Of a stretch of 63,741 nt of DNA, positions 1 through 8,097 are shown one piece after another (position 1 is the first letter of the stretch; each line of letters begins with the position of its first letter). The translations under genes and the position numbers were made by a program. The notes under the pieces are model-generated. The model saw only the letters and a list, made by a program, of their open reading frames with translations, did not search any database and was not told where the DNA came from. The stretch comes from Phocaeicola plebeius (GTDB lineage: Bacteria; Bacteroidota; Bacteroidia; Bacteroidales; Bacteroidaceae), in assembly GCA_022767125.1 (NCBI GenBank), contig JALEPZ010000039.1, positions 1-63,741 of the forward strand, written 5' to 3'.

Positions 1-236
1 TAGGAACCTTGCACGCAGAATTCAACACTCGGCAGCAAAGCAGTTTTCGCCGATGCTACCCCTTCTTCTGCCGCCTTCAGTGCCACTTCGCTGACCTTGA
101 TGCGCTGACTCTGCTGGTCAGCCAAGTCAAATAGCGACTGAAGACTCATCCTTTGCTGTGCGCACACAGGCACACAACATTTTGCCCCGACCATCGTAGT
201 GACAGCCAGAGCACAAAGAAACTTGTGATTGTTCAT
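1..236 (-). CDS. TolC-family outer membrane efflux protein, N-terminal fragment
   Basis: Only the first 78 codons lie in the window; the frame is open to the left edge. The minus-strand ATG at 236-234 opens a short basic N-terminus (MNNHKF), then a hydrophobic stretch ending in VCAQQ, which looks like a Sec signal peptide cleaved after Ala. The mature start MSLQSLFDLADQQ and the following heptad-like stretch with KVSEVALKAAEEGV and AKTALLPSV resemble the first helix and following turn of TolC/OprM-like outer membrane channel proteins, which work with an RND or ABC pump. This is inference from the first 80 residues; the rest of the gene and any pump partner genes would be to the left. Unusually, two adjacent Cys lie in the signal peptide. 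Confidence 0.62.
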   Translation of the reverse strand, partial: MNNHKFLCALAVTTMVGAKCCVPVCAQQRMSLQSLFDLADQQSQRIKVSEVALKAAEEGVASAKTALLPSVEFCVQGS

Positions 237-605
237 TAATAAGATAAGTGTATTCTTATGATTCATTATTCGTCACAAAAAAATTCCTTCCCTCGGAAAT
301 ACGAATAATGAACCTTGATGGCTCGGACAAACCTTGCGTTTGCCGCAATGCGCTACAGACCTCTCTGATTAGGGAAAAAATCAGGAGAAGAATTTCGAGC
401 ACTATTAATTGCGAAATCCAAAATCGGCTGCAAAATTACAAAATTGTGGGCAAATATGAAATAATCTACAGAAAATGTCGCATTTTATACAACGCTTTTA
501 ACATTAAACGAGGATACAGTACAACTTTATATTATATATTTGGGAAGAATACTGCCTACTAATAAAAATGTTTCCCACTTACGTTTGCTCTAAGTTGGAA
601 ATATA
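237..605. other. Intergenic region, no gene recognised
   Basis: A 104-codon open frame exists here on the plus strand, but its translation is low-complexity, unlike any family I recognise, and the stretch is AT-rich. I see only the candidate TolC promoter and a weak hairpin near 368-394 (CTGAT/ATCAG). Confidence 0.5.
431..438 (-). promoter_or_regulatory. Candidate -7 box for the TolC-like gene
   Basis: Reads TAATTTTG on the minus strand, matching the Bacteroidetes TAnnTTTG box. It would give a leader of nearly 190 nt before the ATG at 236. No well-spaced TTTG -33 box is seen, so this is tentative. Confidence 0.3.
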
Positions 606-644
606 ATGGGTGCAAATATCTGTAATTCAGATATTTGCACCCAT
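606..644 (-). terminator. Rho-independent terminator-like hairpin after ppdK
   Basis: Perfect 17-bp inverted repeat, 606-622 with 628-644 (arms begin ATGGGTGCAAATATCTG), with a 5-nt loop. On the minus strand it lies 22 nt past the ppdK stop and is followed by TATATTT. It is symmetrical enough to act on both strands. Confidence 0.8.
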
Positions 645-666
645 ATTTAAGGACTTACAGAATTTC

Positions 667-3390
667 TTATTCCTGTTCGAGAGCGCCCTGGGCCGCAGCA
701 AGGCGAGCGATAGGCACACGGAACGGTGAGCAGGAAGCATAATCAAGACCGATGCGAGCGCAGAACTTCACTGAAGTAGGTTCGCCACCATGTTCGCCAC
801 AGATACCGGTACGCATGCCCGGACGAACGGCGCGGCCTTTTTCTACGGCCATCTTGATGAGCTGGCCGACACCCTTCTGGTCGAGTACCTGGAACGGGTC
901 TACCTTCAGAATCTTCTTCTCCAGATATACCGGCAAGAAGCTGGCGATGTCGTCGCGAGAATAACCGAAGGTCATCTGCGTTAAGTCGTTCGTACCGAAG
1001 GAGAAGTATTCGGCTTCGGTAGCGATGCGGTCGGCTGTCAATGCTGCACGCGGGATTTCGATCATCGTACCTACTTCGAATTCTACTTCTACACCCTGTT
1101 CTGCGAATACTTCCTTCGCTGTCTTCATGATGATTTCTTTCTGCTGCTTGAATTCATACAGAATACCAATCAGCGGCACCATGATTTCGGGTTTCGGATC
1201 CTTGCCTTCCTTCTTCAGCTCGCAGGCTGCAGTGAGGATGGCGCGAGTCTGCATAGCAGTGATTTCGGGGAAGGTGATACCAAGACGGCAGCCACGGTGA
1301 CCCAGCATCGGGTTGTTTTCAGCCAAACTGGCCACACGCTTCTTGATTTCTTCTACGCTGACACCCATTTCTTCTGCCATGATTTCCTGTCCTTTGAGAT
1401 CGTGGGGAACGAATTCGTGCAAGGGCGGGTCGAGCAGACGGATGTTGACCGGACAGCCGTCCATGGCTTCCAGGATACCCTTGAAGTCTGCCTTCTGATA
1501 GGGCAACAACTTGGCCAATGCCTTTTCACGGCCTTCGGAGCTGTCGGCCAGAATCATTTCACGCATAGCGACAATCTTCTGGTCATCGAAGAACATGTGT
1601 TCTGTACGAGTCAGACCAATACCCTTGGCACCGAAAGCACGGGCTACCTGGGCATCGTGCGGAGTGTCTGCGTTGGTGCGAACCTGCAACTTGGTGTATT
1701 TGTCGCACAAATCCATCAGTTCCTTGAAGTCGCCTGACAATTCAGCGGCCTTGGTCGGAATCTGGCCGGCAAATACCTGGCCGGTTGTACCGTTCAGAGA
1801 GATGTAGTCTCCTTCTTTGTAAACAACGCCTTCGATTTCAACGGTCTTGGCCTTGTAGTTAACGTTGATGGCACCTGCACCCGATACACAACACTTACCC
1901 ATACCACGGGCAACAACGGCAGCGTGAGAAGTCATACCGCCACGAGCTGTCAAGATACCTTCGGCGGCAGACATACCGGCCAAGTCTTCGGGAGAAGTCT
2001 CGATACGAACCATTACTACACGGTGGCCGTCCTTGTTCCATGCCTGAGCATCGTCAGCGTGGAAGACAATCTGACCGCAAGCAGCACCCGGAGAAGCGGG
2101 CAGACCCTGCGTGATGACTTTGGCGGATTTCAAGGCATTCTTGTCGAATACCGGGTGGAGCAGTTCGTCCAGTTTCTGGGGTTCGCAGCGCAGAATGGCT
2201 GTCTTTTCGTCAATCAGACCTTCGTGCAGCAAGTCCATGGCAATCTTGACCATCGCTGTACCGGTACGCTTACCGTTACGAGTCTGCAGGAACCAGAGCT
2301 TGCCTTCTTGTACGGTGAATTCCATATCCTGCATGTCGCGATAGTGCTTTTCCAGTTTGTCCTGGATGGCATTCAGTTCCTGATAGATTTCAGGCATTGC
2401 TTCTTCCATGGAAGGATATTTCTCGATACGTTCTTCTTCGCTAATGCCTGCACGTTCAGCCCAACGCTGAGAGCCGATTTTCGTGATCTGTTGCGGAGTA
2501 CGGATACCTGCTACAACGTCTTCACCCTGTGCGTTCACCAGGTATTCACCGTTGAAGAGGTTTTCGCCATTACCGGCATCGCGGCTGAAGCATACGCCTG
2601 TAGCAGAAGTTTCACCCATGTTACCGAATACCATGGCCATAACGGATACGGCAGTTCCCCATTCGTCGGGAATACCTTCCATCTTGCGGTAGAGGATAGC
2701 ACGTTCGTTCATCCAGCTGCGGAATACAGCACAGATGGCACCCCAAAGCTGTTCCATAGGATCGGTGGGGAAGTCGCTGCCCGTCTGTTCCTTGATGGCT
2801 TTCTTGAAACGGGCTACCAGCTCTTTCAGTTCATCAACAGAGAGGTCTTTGTCGAGCTTGATGCCGCGGATTTCCTTGACTTCTTCGATAATGGCTTCGA
2901 AGGGGTCGATGTCTTCCTTGTTGACCGGCTTCATGCCCAGCACAACATCGCCGTACATCTGTACGAAACGACGGTAGGAGTCGTAAACAAAATGGGGATT
3001 TCCCGTCTTTTTCACCATGCCTTCGGCAACTTCGTCGTTCAAACCCAGGTTGAGGATGGTGTCCATCATACCCGGCATAGACGCACGTGCACCTGAGCGT
3101 ACGGATACCAGCAACGGGTTGGCTACATCGCCGAACTTGCTGTTCATCAGTGTTTCGATGTGAGCTACAGCGTTGTTCACTTCTTCCTGCAACAGTTCGA
3201 CGATACGGTCTTGTCCTACAGCATAATACTCGTTGCAAACATCTGTTGTGATGGTAAATCCCGGGGGTACGGGTACACCAATAAGATTCATTTCTGCCAG
3301 ATTGGCACCCTTACCACCCAAAATTTCGCGCATCTGCGCATTACCTTCGGCCTGTCCGTTTCCGAAGGTATAAACTCTTTTTGTTCCCAT
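667..3390 (-). CDS. ppdK: Pyruvate, phosphate dikinase
   Basis: Interconverts pyruvate + ATP + Pi with PEP + AMP + PPi; in anaerobic Bacteroidales it links glycolysis and gluconeogenesis in the cytoplasm. The 907 residues match the usual length of about 880-910. An N-terminal ATP-grasp-like nucleotide domain (GGKGANLAEMN near residue 25) is followed by the phosphohistidine swivel domain GGMTSHAAVVARG near residue 486, whose His carries the phosphate, and a C-terminal PEP/pyruvate TIM barrel with GHRGCRLG, SFGTNDLTQ and the catalytic Cys of GICGEHGG near residue 867. It is a single gene with its own terminator (606-644) and -7 box (3444-3451). The start ATG is the first after that box. No separate PpdK regulatory protein (DUF299) gene is adjacent. 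Confidence 0.97.
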   Translation of the reverse strand: MGTKRVYTFGNGQAEGNAQMREILGGKGANLAEMNLIGVPVPPGFTITTDVCNEYYAVGQDRIVELLQEEVNNAVAHIETLMNSKFGDVANPLLVSVRSGARASMPGMMDTILNLGLNDEVAEGMVKKTGNPHFVYDSYRRFVQMYGDVVLGMKPVNKEDIDPFEAIIEEVKEIRGIKLDKDLSVDELKELVARFKKAIKEQTGSDFPTDPMEQLWGAICAVFRSWMNERAILYRKMEGIPDEWGTAVSVMAMVFGNMGETSATGVCFSRDAGNGENLFNGEYLVNAQGEDVVAGIRTPQQITKIGSQRWAERAGISEEERIEKYPSMEEAMPEIYQELNAIQDKLEKHYRDMQDMEFTVQEGKLWFLQTRNGKRTGTAMVKIAMDLLHEGLIDEKTAILRCEPQKLDELLHPVFDKNALKSAKVITQGLPASPGAACGQIVFHADDAQAWNKDGHRVVMVRIETSPEDLAGMSAAEGILTARGGMTSHAAVVARGMGKCCVSGAGAINVNYKAKTVEIEGVVYKEGDYISLNGTTGQVFAGQIPTKAAELSGDFKELMDLCDKYTKLQVRTNADTPHDAQVARAFGAKGIGLTRTEHMFFDDQKIVAMREMILADSSEGREKALAKLLPYQKADFKGILEAMDGCPVNIRLLDPPLHEFVPHDLKGQEIMAEEMGVSVEEIKKRVASLAENNPMLGHRGCRLGITFPEITAMQTRAILTAACELKKEGKDPKPEIMVPLIGILYEFKQQKEIIMKTAKEVFAEQGVEVEFEVGTMIEIPRAALTADRIATEAEYFSFGTNDLTQMTFGYSRDDIASFLPVYLEKKILKVDPFQVLDQKGVGQLIKMAVEKGRAVRPGMRTGICGEHGGEPTSVKFCARIGLDYASCSPFRVPIARLAAAQGALEQE

Positions 3391-3443
3391 ATTCCTTCTT
3401 TAGATTCAGAGGTTTTTACGTTTTTAAAATAGATTAACTACAG

Positions 3444-3474
3444 CAAAGCTAAATAAAAAAAATCAAACTTGCAA
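3444..3474 (-). promoter_or_regulatory. ppdK promoter
   Basis: Minus-strand -7 box TAGCTTTG at 3451-3444 and a TTG -33 core at 3474-3472, spacer 20 bp; fits the Bacteroidetes housekeeping promoter. The start codon is about 55 nt downstream. Confidence 0.6.
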
Positions 3475-3541
3475 CAAAACGACAGATTTCTTGTGGGAAA
3501 ATTGTAATATTTACTTAGACAAAGAAGTTTTAGGAAAAAGG

Positions 3542-3573
3542 TTGCATTTTCTGAGGAATAATTTGTAACTTTG
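3542..3573 (+). promoter_or_regulatory. rlmD promoter
   Basis: TTG at 3542-3544, 21-bp spacer, then TAACTTTG at 3566-3573. Transcription would begin near 3580, only about 20 nt before the GTG start of rlmD. Confidence 0.6.
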
Positions 3574-3601
3574 CCCCAAATATGGATTTATTGAAAACGA
3601 C

Positions 3602-5020
3602 GTGGCAAGAAAGAAAAAAGAACTCCCATTACTGGAGAAAATTACCATAACAGATGTGGCAGCCGAGGGCAAGGCCCTGGCAAAAGTAAATGACTTGGTG
3701 GTCTTTGTACCGTATGTAGTGCCGGGTGACGTGGTGGATTTGCAGGTAAAGCGCAAGAAAAACCATTATGCCGAGGCTGTCGCCGTGAAATTTCATGAAT
3801 GGTCGCCCATGCGGGCACAACCTTTCTGTCAGCATTTCGGAGTCTGCGGAGGTTGCAAATGGCAGTGCCTCGCGTATGACGACCAGCTTAGGTACAAACA
3901 AAAGCAGGTGTTTGACAACCTGACGCGGATCGGTAAGGTGGAGCTGCCGGAATTCCGGCCGATCATGGGGTCTGAAAAGACTCGCTTCTACCGCAACAAA
4001 CTGGAATATACGTTTTCGAACAAGCGTTGGCTCACTGAAGAGGAGGTGAAGCAGGAGGTGACATACGACCAGATGAATGCGGTGGGGTTTCATATCCCGG
4101 GAGCCTTCGACAAGGTGCTTGCCATCGAAAAATGCTGGTTGCAGGATGATGTTTCGAATAGGATCCGGAATGCCATCCGGGATTATGCCTATGAGCATGG
4201 GTATGCATTTTTCAACCTCCGGACGCAGGAGGGCCTGTTGCGGAACATGATGGTCCGTACCTCATCGACCGGTGAACTGATGGTGCTGTTGCAATGTAAG
4301 GTGACGGACGAGGAAGACCGGGCGAAGATGAAACGGCTGTTGCAGTATGTGGGTGACACGTTCCCGGAAATCACGTCGCTGCTTTATGTGGAGAACGACA
4401 AGTGTAACGATACAATAGGGGACTTGCCGGTAGAGGTGTTCAAGGGCAACGACCATATCTTTGAAGAGATGGAGGGGCTCCGGTTCAAGGTAGGCCCGAA
4501 ATCATTCTATCAGACTAATTCGGAACAGGCCTATAATTTATATAAGGTGGCACGCGAGTTTGCCGGGCTTTCCGGAAGTGAGTTGGTGTACGACCTTTAC
4601 ACGGGTACGGGTACCATTGCCAACTTCGTGTCGAGGCAGGCACGGCAGGTCATCGGGATAGAGTATGTCCCGGAAGCGATTGAGGACGCAAAAGTGAATT
4701 CTGCCTTGAACGGTATCGGAAATACCCTGTTCTATGCGGGTGACATGAAGGATATCCTTACCCAGGAGTTCATCAACGAGCATGGGCGCCCTGACGTCAT
4801 CATTACGGACCCGCCACGTGCCGGTATGCATACCGATGTCATCAACGTGCTGCTCTTCGCCGAGCCGAAGCGTATCGTGTATGTCAGCTGCAACCCGGCC
4901 ACTCAGGCCCGTGACCTGCAGCTGCTCGACGGCAAATACCGGGTGACTGCTGTTCAGCCGGTGGACATGTTTCCCCACACGCATCATGTAGAGAACGTCG
5001 TATTACTTGAAAGAAGATAA
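3602..5020 (+). CDS. rlmD: 23S rRNA (uracil-5-)-methyltransferase, RumA/RlmD-like
   Basis: S-adenosylmethionine-dependent C5 methylation of a uridine in 23S rRNA, or possibly in tRNA, since the TrmA/RlmC/RlmD specificities are hard to separate by eye. The 472 residues contain an N-terminal TRAM-like RNA-binding domain (residues 10-70), an iron-sulfur cysteine set CxxxxxCxxC at about 76-85 with a fourth Cys in EKCWLQ near 178, the SAM motif DLYTGTGTIANF, the TDPPRAGM motif, and the catalytic Cys in YVSCNPAT near residue 430. The start is GTG: the ATG at 3582 is out of frame and no in-frame ATG precedes the conserved region. The next gene starts 16 nt after the stop, forming an RNA-modification pair. 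Confidence 0.9.
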   Translation: MARKKKELPLLEKITITDVAAEGKALAKVNDLVVFVPYVVPGDVVDLQVKRKKNHYAEAVAVKFHEWSPMRAQPFCQHFGVCGGCKWQCLAYDDQLRYKQKQVFDNLTRIGKVELPEFRPIMGSEKTRFYRNKLEYTFSNKRWLTEEEVKQEVTYDQMNAVGFHIPGAFDKVLAIEKCWLQDDVSNRIRNAIRDYAYEHGYAFFNLRTQEGLLRNMMVRTSSTGELMVLLQCKVTDEEDRAKMKRLLQYVGDTFPEITSLLYVENDKCNDTIGDLPVEVFKGNDHIFEEMEGLRFKVGPKSFYQTNSEQAYNLYKVAREFAGLSGSELVYDLYTGTGTIANFVSRQARQVIGIEYVPEAIEDAKVNSALNGIGNTLFYAGDMKDILTQEFINEHGRPDVIITDPPRAGMHTDVINVLLFAEPKRIVYVSCNPATQARDLQLLDGKYRVTAVQPVDMFPHTHHVENVVLLERR

Positions 5021-5036
5021 AAGACTAATAGCAACT

Positions 5037-5987
5037 ATGGGTAAAAATACTACCAAACCGGTGGCACGTGCCGCCAAAAAGTGTACGGTTTTGAATGTGA
5101 CGGAACCGGCCGAACTGATGGCATTCCTGATGCAGAAGATGGCCGGCATCAGCCGGACACGTGTCAAGGCATTGCTCTCGAACAGGGTGGTGATGGTCAA
5201 CAATAACATCGAGACTCAGTATAACTTTCCCCTGCAGCCGGGGATGAAGGTGCAAATCTGCCGGGAAAAAAACATGCACGAATTCCGGCATTCGATGCTG
5301 AAAATCCTCTATGAGGATGCTTACCTCATCGTTGTGGAGAAAAAAGAGGGACTATTGTCGGTGGCAACGGAGAGGCAGAAGGAACGGACGGCGCAGCACA
5401 TTCTTAATGAGTATGTGAAGCGCCAGCACCGAGGCAACCGGATTTTCGTGGTGCATCGGTTGGATCGCGAAACGTCGGGCATCATGATGTATGTCAAGGA
5501 TGAGAAGACGCAGCATACGATGCGTGACAACTGGCATGACATCGTTTGCGACCGCCGCTATGTGGCGGTGGTGCAAGGGGAGATGGAAAAGGACCAGGAC
5601 ACCATCAAGTCGTGGCTGACCGACCGGAAGCTCTATGTCAGTTCATCGCCGGTAGATGATGGCGGCAAGTTCTCGGTGACGCATTATCGTACCATCCGCC
5701 GAGGTGACGGCTGTTCGTTGGTGGAACTGGAACTGGAAACCGGGCGCAAAAACCAGATACGTGCCCATATGGAGTCGATCGGTCATCCGATTATCGGAGA
5801 CGAACGGTATGGGTGTGAGTTGAATCCCTTGGGACGACTGGCCTTGCATGCGTTCAAGCTTTGTTTCTATCATCCTGTGACTCACCAGTTGATGGAGTTT
5901 GAAACGCCTTATCCGGGAGCGTTCAAGAATCTGCTGAGCAAGGGTGCGGACGGGACAGGAGCGGGCGGTAAAAAGGTAGTGAATTGA
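5037..5987 (+). CDS. RluA-family pseudouridine synthase
   Basis: Isomerises uridine to pseudouridine in rRNA or tRNA. An S4-like RNA-binding segment occupies residues 20-75 (SRTRVKALLSNRVVMV). The catalytic domain carries the RluA signature HRLDRETSG near residues 139-147, whose Asp is the nucleophile, and the later GRKNQIRAHMESIGHPIIGD block. The ATG at 5037 is chosen over an upstream in-frame ATG at 5007 because the latter lies inside rlmD and its ten extra residues look unlike the family. 316 residues is the usual length. The target base cannot be read from the sequence (RluA, RluC and RluD are candidates). Likely co-transcribed with rlmD. Confidence 0.9.
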   Translation: MGKNTTKPVARAAKKCTVLNVTEPAELMAFLMQKMAGISRTRVKALLSNRVVMVNNNIETQYNFPLQPGMKVQICREKNMHEFRHSMLKILYEDAYLIVVEKKEGLLSVATERQKERTAQHILNEYVKRQHRGNRIFVVHRLDRETSGIMMYVKDEKTQHTMRDNWHDIVCDRRYVAVVQGEMEKDQDTIKSWLTDRKLYVSSSPVDDGGKFSVTHYRTIRRGDGCSLVELELETGRKNQIRAHMESIGHPIIGDERYGCELNPLGRLALHAFKLCFYHPVTHQLMEFETPYPGAFKNLLSKGADGTGAGGKKVVN

Positions 5988-6048
5988 CAAGTAAACTAAC
6001 ATTCCCCTTACGAATGCATGATTTTCCAATAAAAAAAGTTTCATTTTA

Positions 6049-6079
6049 TTTGTTCGTTCAAAAAAAGCCTTTACCTTTG
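6049..6079 (+). promoter_or_regulatory. ilv operon promoter
   Basis: TTTG at 6049-6052, 19-bp spacer, TACCTTTG at 6072-6079: a full match to the Bacteroidetes promoter. Predicted start near 6086, about 20 nt before the leader peptide ATG. Confidence 0.75.
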
Positions 6080-6105
6080 CAGCCGAATAGAAAAAATGAG
6101 AGATA

Positions 6106-6201
6106 ATGAACGCAACTATTGTTCTACATAATTTGGCAGTCCTGCATATTCTTCGCGTCGTGGTCGTGGCACCAAGGGGTGAGAAAGGCTCGTGTATATA
6201 G
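6106..6201 (+). CDS. ilv operon leader peptide
   Basis: A 31-codon open frame directly after the ilv promoter. Thirteen of its codons are Ile, Val or Leu, including ATT-GTT-CTA at codons 5-7, GTC-CTG at 12-13, ATT-CTT at 15-16 and four Val codons in a row at 18-21. The last codons (25-28) form the first arm of an RNA pairing (6178-6189). This is the layout of leader peptides that sense charged branched-chain tRNA in enterobacterial ilv operons. The frame ends at TAG 6199-6201. A second short frame from the ATG at 6096 runs only 11 codons and lacks such codons. It is not an annotated family that I know in Bacteroidales; the call rests on composition and position. Confidence 0.75.
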   Translation: MNATIVLHNLAVLHILRVVVVAPRGEKGSCI

Positions 6202-6259
6202 TTGTATTGTAATATAGGTACAGAAGGCCTTTCTCACCGGATGATGAGAGAGGCTTTTT
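6178..6259 (+). promoter_or_regulatory. ilv transcription attenuator: antiterminator and terminator
   Basis: Three segments compete. Segment 2 (6178-6189, GGTGAGAAAGGC) pairs perfectly over 12 bp with segment 3 (6227-6238). Segment 3 also pairs, through 6227-6236, with segment 4 (6245-6254, TGAGAGAGGC; one G-U), forming a 10-bp hairpin followed by five U residues at 6255-6259, an intrinsic terminator 20 nt before the ilvD ATG. A ribosome stalled on the Val/Ile/Leu codons would leave segment 2 free and favour readthrough; a ribosome reaching the leader stop would cover segment 2 and allow termination. The mechanism is inferred from the enterobacterial precedent; the pairings are directly seen. 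Confidence 0.82.
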
Positions 6260-6279
6260 AATTGATAAGAAATAAGGAT

Positions 6280-8082
6280 ATGAAACATCAGTTACGCAGT
6301 TCGCTGAGCACGGAAGGCCGTCGTATGGCAGGCGCCCGCGCACTTTGGGTGGCCAATGGCATGAAGAAAGAAATGATGGGAAAGCCTATCATCGCCATCG
6401 TCAACTCGTTTACACAATTTGTTCCCGGACATACGCACTTGCACGAAATCGGTCAGCAGGTGAAGGCGGAAATCGAAAAGCTGGGTTGCTTTGCAGCCGA
6501 ATTCAACACAATCGCCATTGATGACGGTATCGCTATGGGACACGATGGGATGCTTTACTCCCTGCCATCCCGCGATATCATTGCCGACAGCGTGGAATAC
6601 ATGGTCAATGCCCACAAGGCGGATGCCATGGTCTGCATTTCCAACTGTGACAAGATTACTCCGGGAATGCTGATGGCTTCCATGCGACTGAATATTCCTA
6701 CTGTCTTCGTTTCGGGTGGACCGATGGAGGCCGGCGAATGGAACGGACAGCACCTGGACCTTATTGATGCCATGATCAAGTCGGCAGACCCGACGGTAGA
6801 CGATGAGGAAGTGGCTGAGATTGAACGTCATGCTTGTCCGGGTTGCGGTAGCTGTTCGGGCATGTTTACGGCCAACTCGATGAACTGTCTGAATGAAGCC
6901 ATCGGATTGGCATTGCCCGGCAACGGCACCATTGTGGCCACGCACAAGAATCGTGCCCGTCTGTTCAAGGATGCGGCTGCCCTGATTGTGAAGAATGCCT
7001 ACAAGTATTATAACGAGGGCGACGAGAGTGTATTACCCCGGAGCATCGCCACTCGTCAGGCTTTCCTGAACGCCATGACACTGGACATCGCTATGGGCGG
7101 ATCGACCAATACGGTGCTGCACCTTCTGGCGGTGGCCCATGAAGCCGAAGTGGACTTCAAGATGGATGATATCGATATGCTTTCACGTCGCGTACCCTGT
7201 CTGTGTAAAGTGGCTCCCAATACCCAGAAATACCATATCCAGGATGTCAACCGTGCAGGTGGCGTACTGAATATCTTGGGCGAACTGGCCAAGGGAGGCC
7301 TGCTGGATACGACAGTGCACCGCGTGGACGGAACAACGCTGGCAGAAGCCATCGAAAAATATAACATTTGTGCCTCTCAGGTGGATGAGGATGCTCTTCG
7401 CATCTATAGCAGTGCTGCCGGCGGCCAGTTCTGCATCAAGTTGGGATGGCAGGCAGCACAGTTCCAGGAACTGGACACCGACCGGGCTACGGGCTGTATC
7501 CGTGACCTGCAGCATGCCTATAGTAAGGACGGTGGCCTGGCTGTCCTAAAGGGTAATATCGCTCAAGACGGCTGTGTCGTGAAGACCGCGGGGGTAGACG
7601 AAAGCATCTGGCGCTTTGCGGGACCTGCCAAGGTGTTCGATTCACAGGAATCGGCCTGCGAAGGCATCTTGGGCGGCAAAGTGGTGAGCGGTGACGTGGT
7701 AGTCATCACTCATGAAGGCCCCAAGGGTGGACCGGGCATGCAGGAAATGCTGTATCCCACCTCGTACATCAAATCGAAACATTTGGGAAAGGAGTGTGCG
7801 CTCATTACGGACGGACGCTTCAGCGGCGGTACATCCGGCCTGAGCATCGGTCACATTTCTCCCGAAGCGGCAGCAGGTGGCAACATCGGTAAAATCGTGG
7901 ACGGTGACATCATCGAAATCGATATTCCCAACCGTAGCATCAATGTCCGCTTGAGTGACGAAGAGCTGGCGGCTCGCCCCATGGCTCCTGTCACCCGCGA
8001 CCGCAAGGTGTCGAAAGCCCTGAAAGCCTATGCAAGCATGGTAAGCTCGGCCGATAAGGGAGGCGTAAGAATCATTGACTAA
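6280..8082 (+). CDS. ilvD: Dihydroxy-acid dehydratase
   Basis: Dehydrates 2,3-dihydroxy-isovalerate and dihydroxy-methylvalerate to the 2-keto acids, the third common step of Ile/Val synthesis; an iron-sulfur cytoplasmic enzyme. 600 residues. Cluster and metal ligands are visible in [12 protein letters not shown] (about residue 120) and [13 protein letters not shown] (about 190). The C-terminal region shows [12 protein letters not shown] and [11 protein letters not shown]. The start is the ATG at 6280 rather than an in-frame TTG at 6262 that lies within the terminator tail. First structural gene of the operon, directly after the attenuator; ilvB follows after 15 nt. Confidence 0.97.
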   Translation: MKHQLRSSLSTEGRRMAGARALWVANGMKKEMMGKPIIAIVNSFTQFVPGHTHLHEIGQQVKAEIEKLGCFAAEFNTIAIDDGIAMGHDGMLYSLPSRDIIADSVEYMVNAHKADAMVCISNCDKITPGMLMASMRLNIPTVFVSGGPMEAGEWNGQHLDLIDAMIKSADPTVDDEEVAEIERHACPGCGSCSGMFTANSMNCLNEAIGLALPGNGTIVATHKNRARLFKDAAALIVKNAYKYYNEGDESVLPRSIATRQAFLNAMTLDIAMGGSTNTVLHLLAVAHEAEVDFKMDDIDMLSRRVPCLCKVAPNTQKYHIQDVNRAGGVLNILGELAKGGLLDTTVHRVDGTTLAEAIEKYNICASQVDEDALRIYSSAAGGQFCIKLGWQAAQFQELDTDRATGCIRDLQHAYSKDGGLAVLKGNIAQDGCVVKTAGVDESIWRFAGPAKVFDSQESACEGILGGKVVSGDVVVITHEGPKGGPGMQEMLYPTSYIKSKHLGKECALITDGRFSGGTSGLSIGHISPEAAAGGNIGKIVDGDIIEIDIPNRSINVRLSDEELAARPMAPVTRDRKVSKALKAYASMVSSADKGGVRIID

Positions 8083-8097
8083 ATTATCACAATCAAT

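Noticed and set aside
248-562. 104-codon plus-strand open frame before ppdK terminator
   Set aside because: No family resemblance, in an AT-rich intergenic region, no matching promoter or codon usage like its neighbours.
1924-3096. 390-codon frame antisense to ppdK
   Set aside because: Lies entirely opposite the conserved swivel and nucleotide domains of ppdK; its composition (many Phe/Val/His) is what the antisense of such a gene gives.
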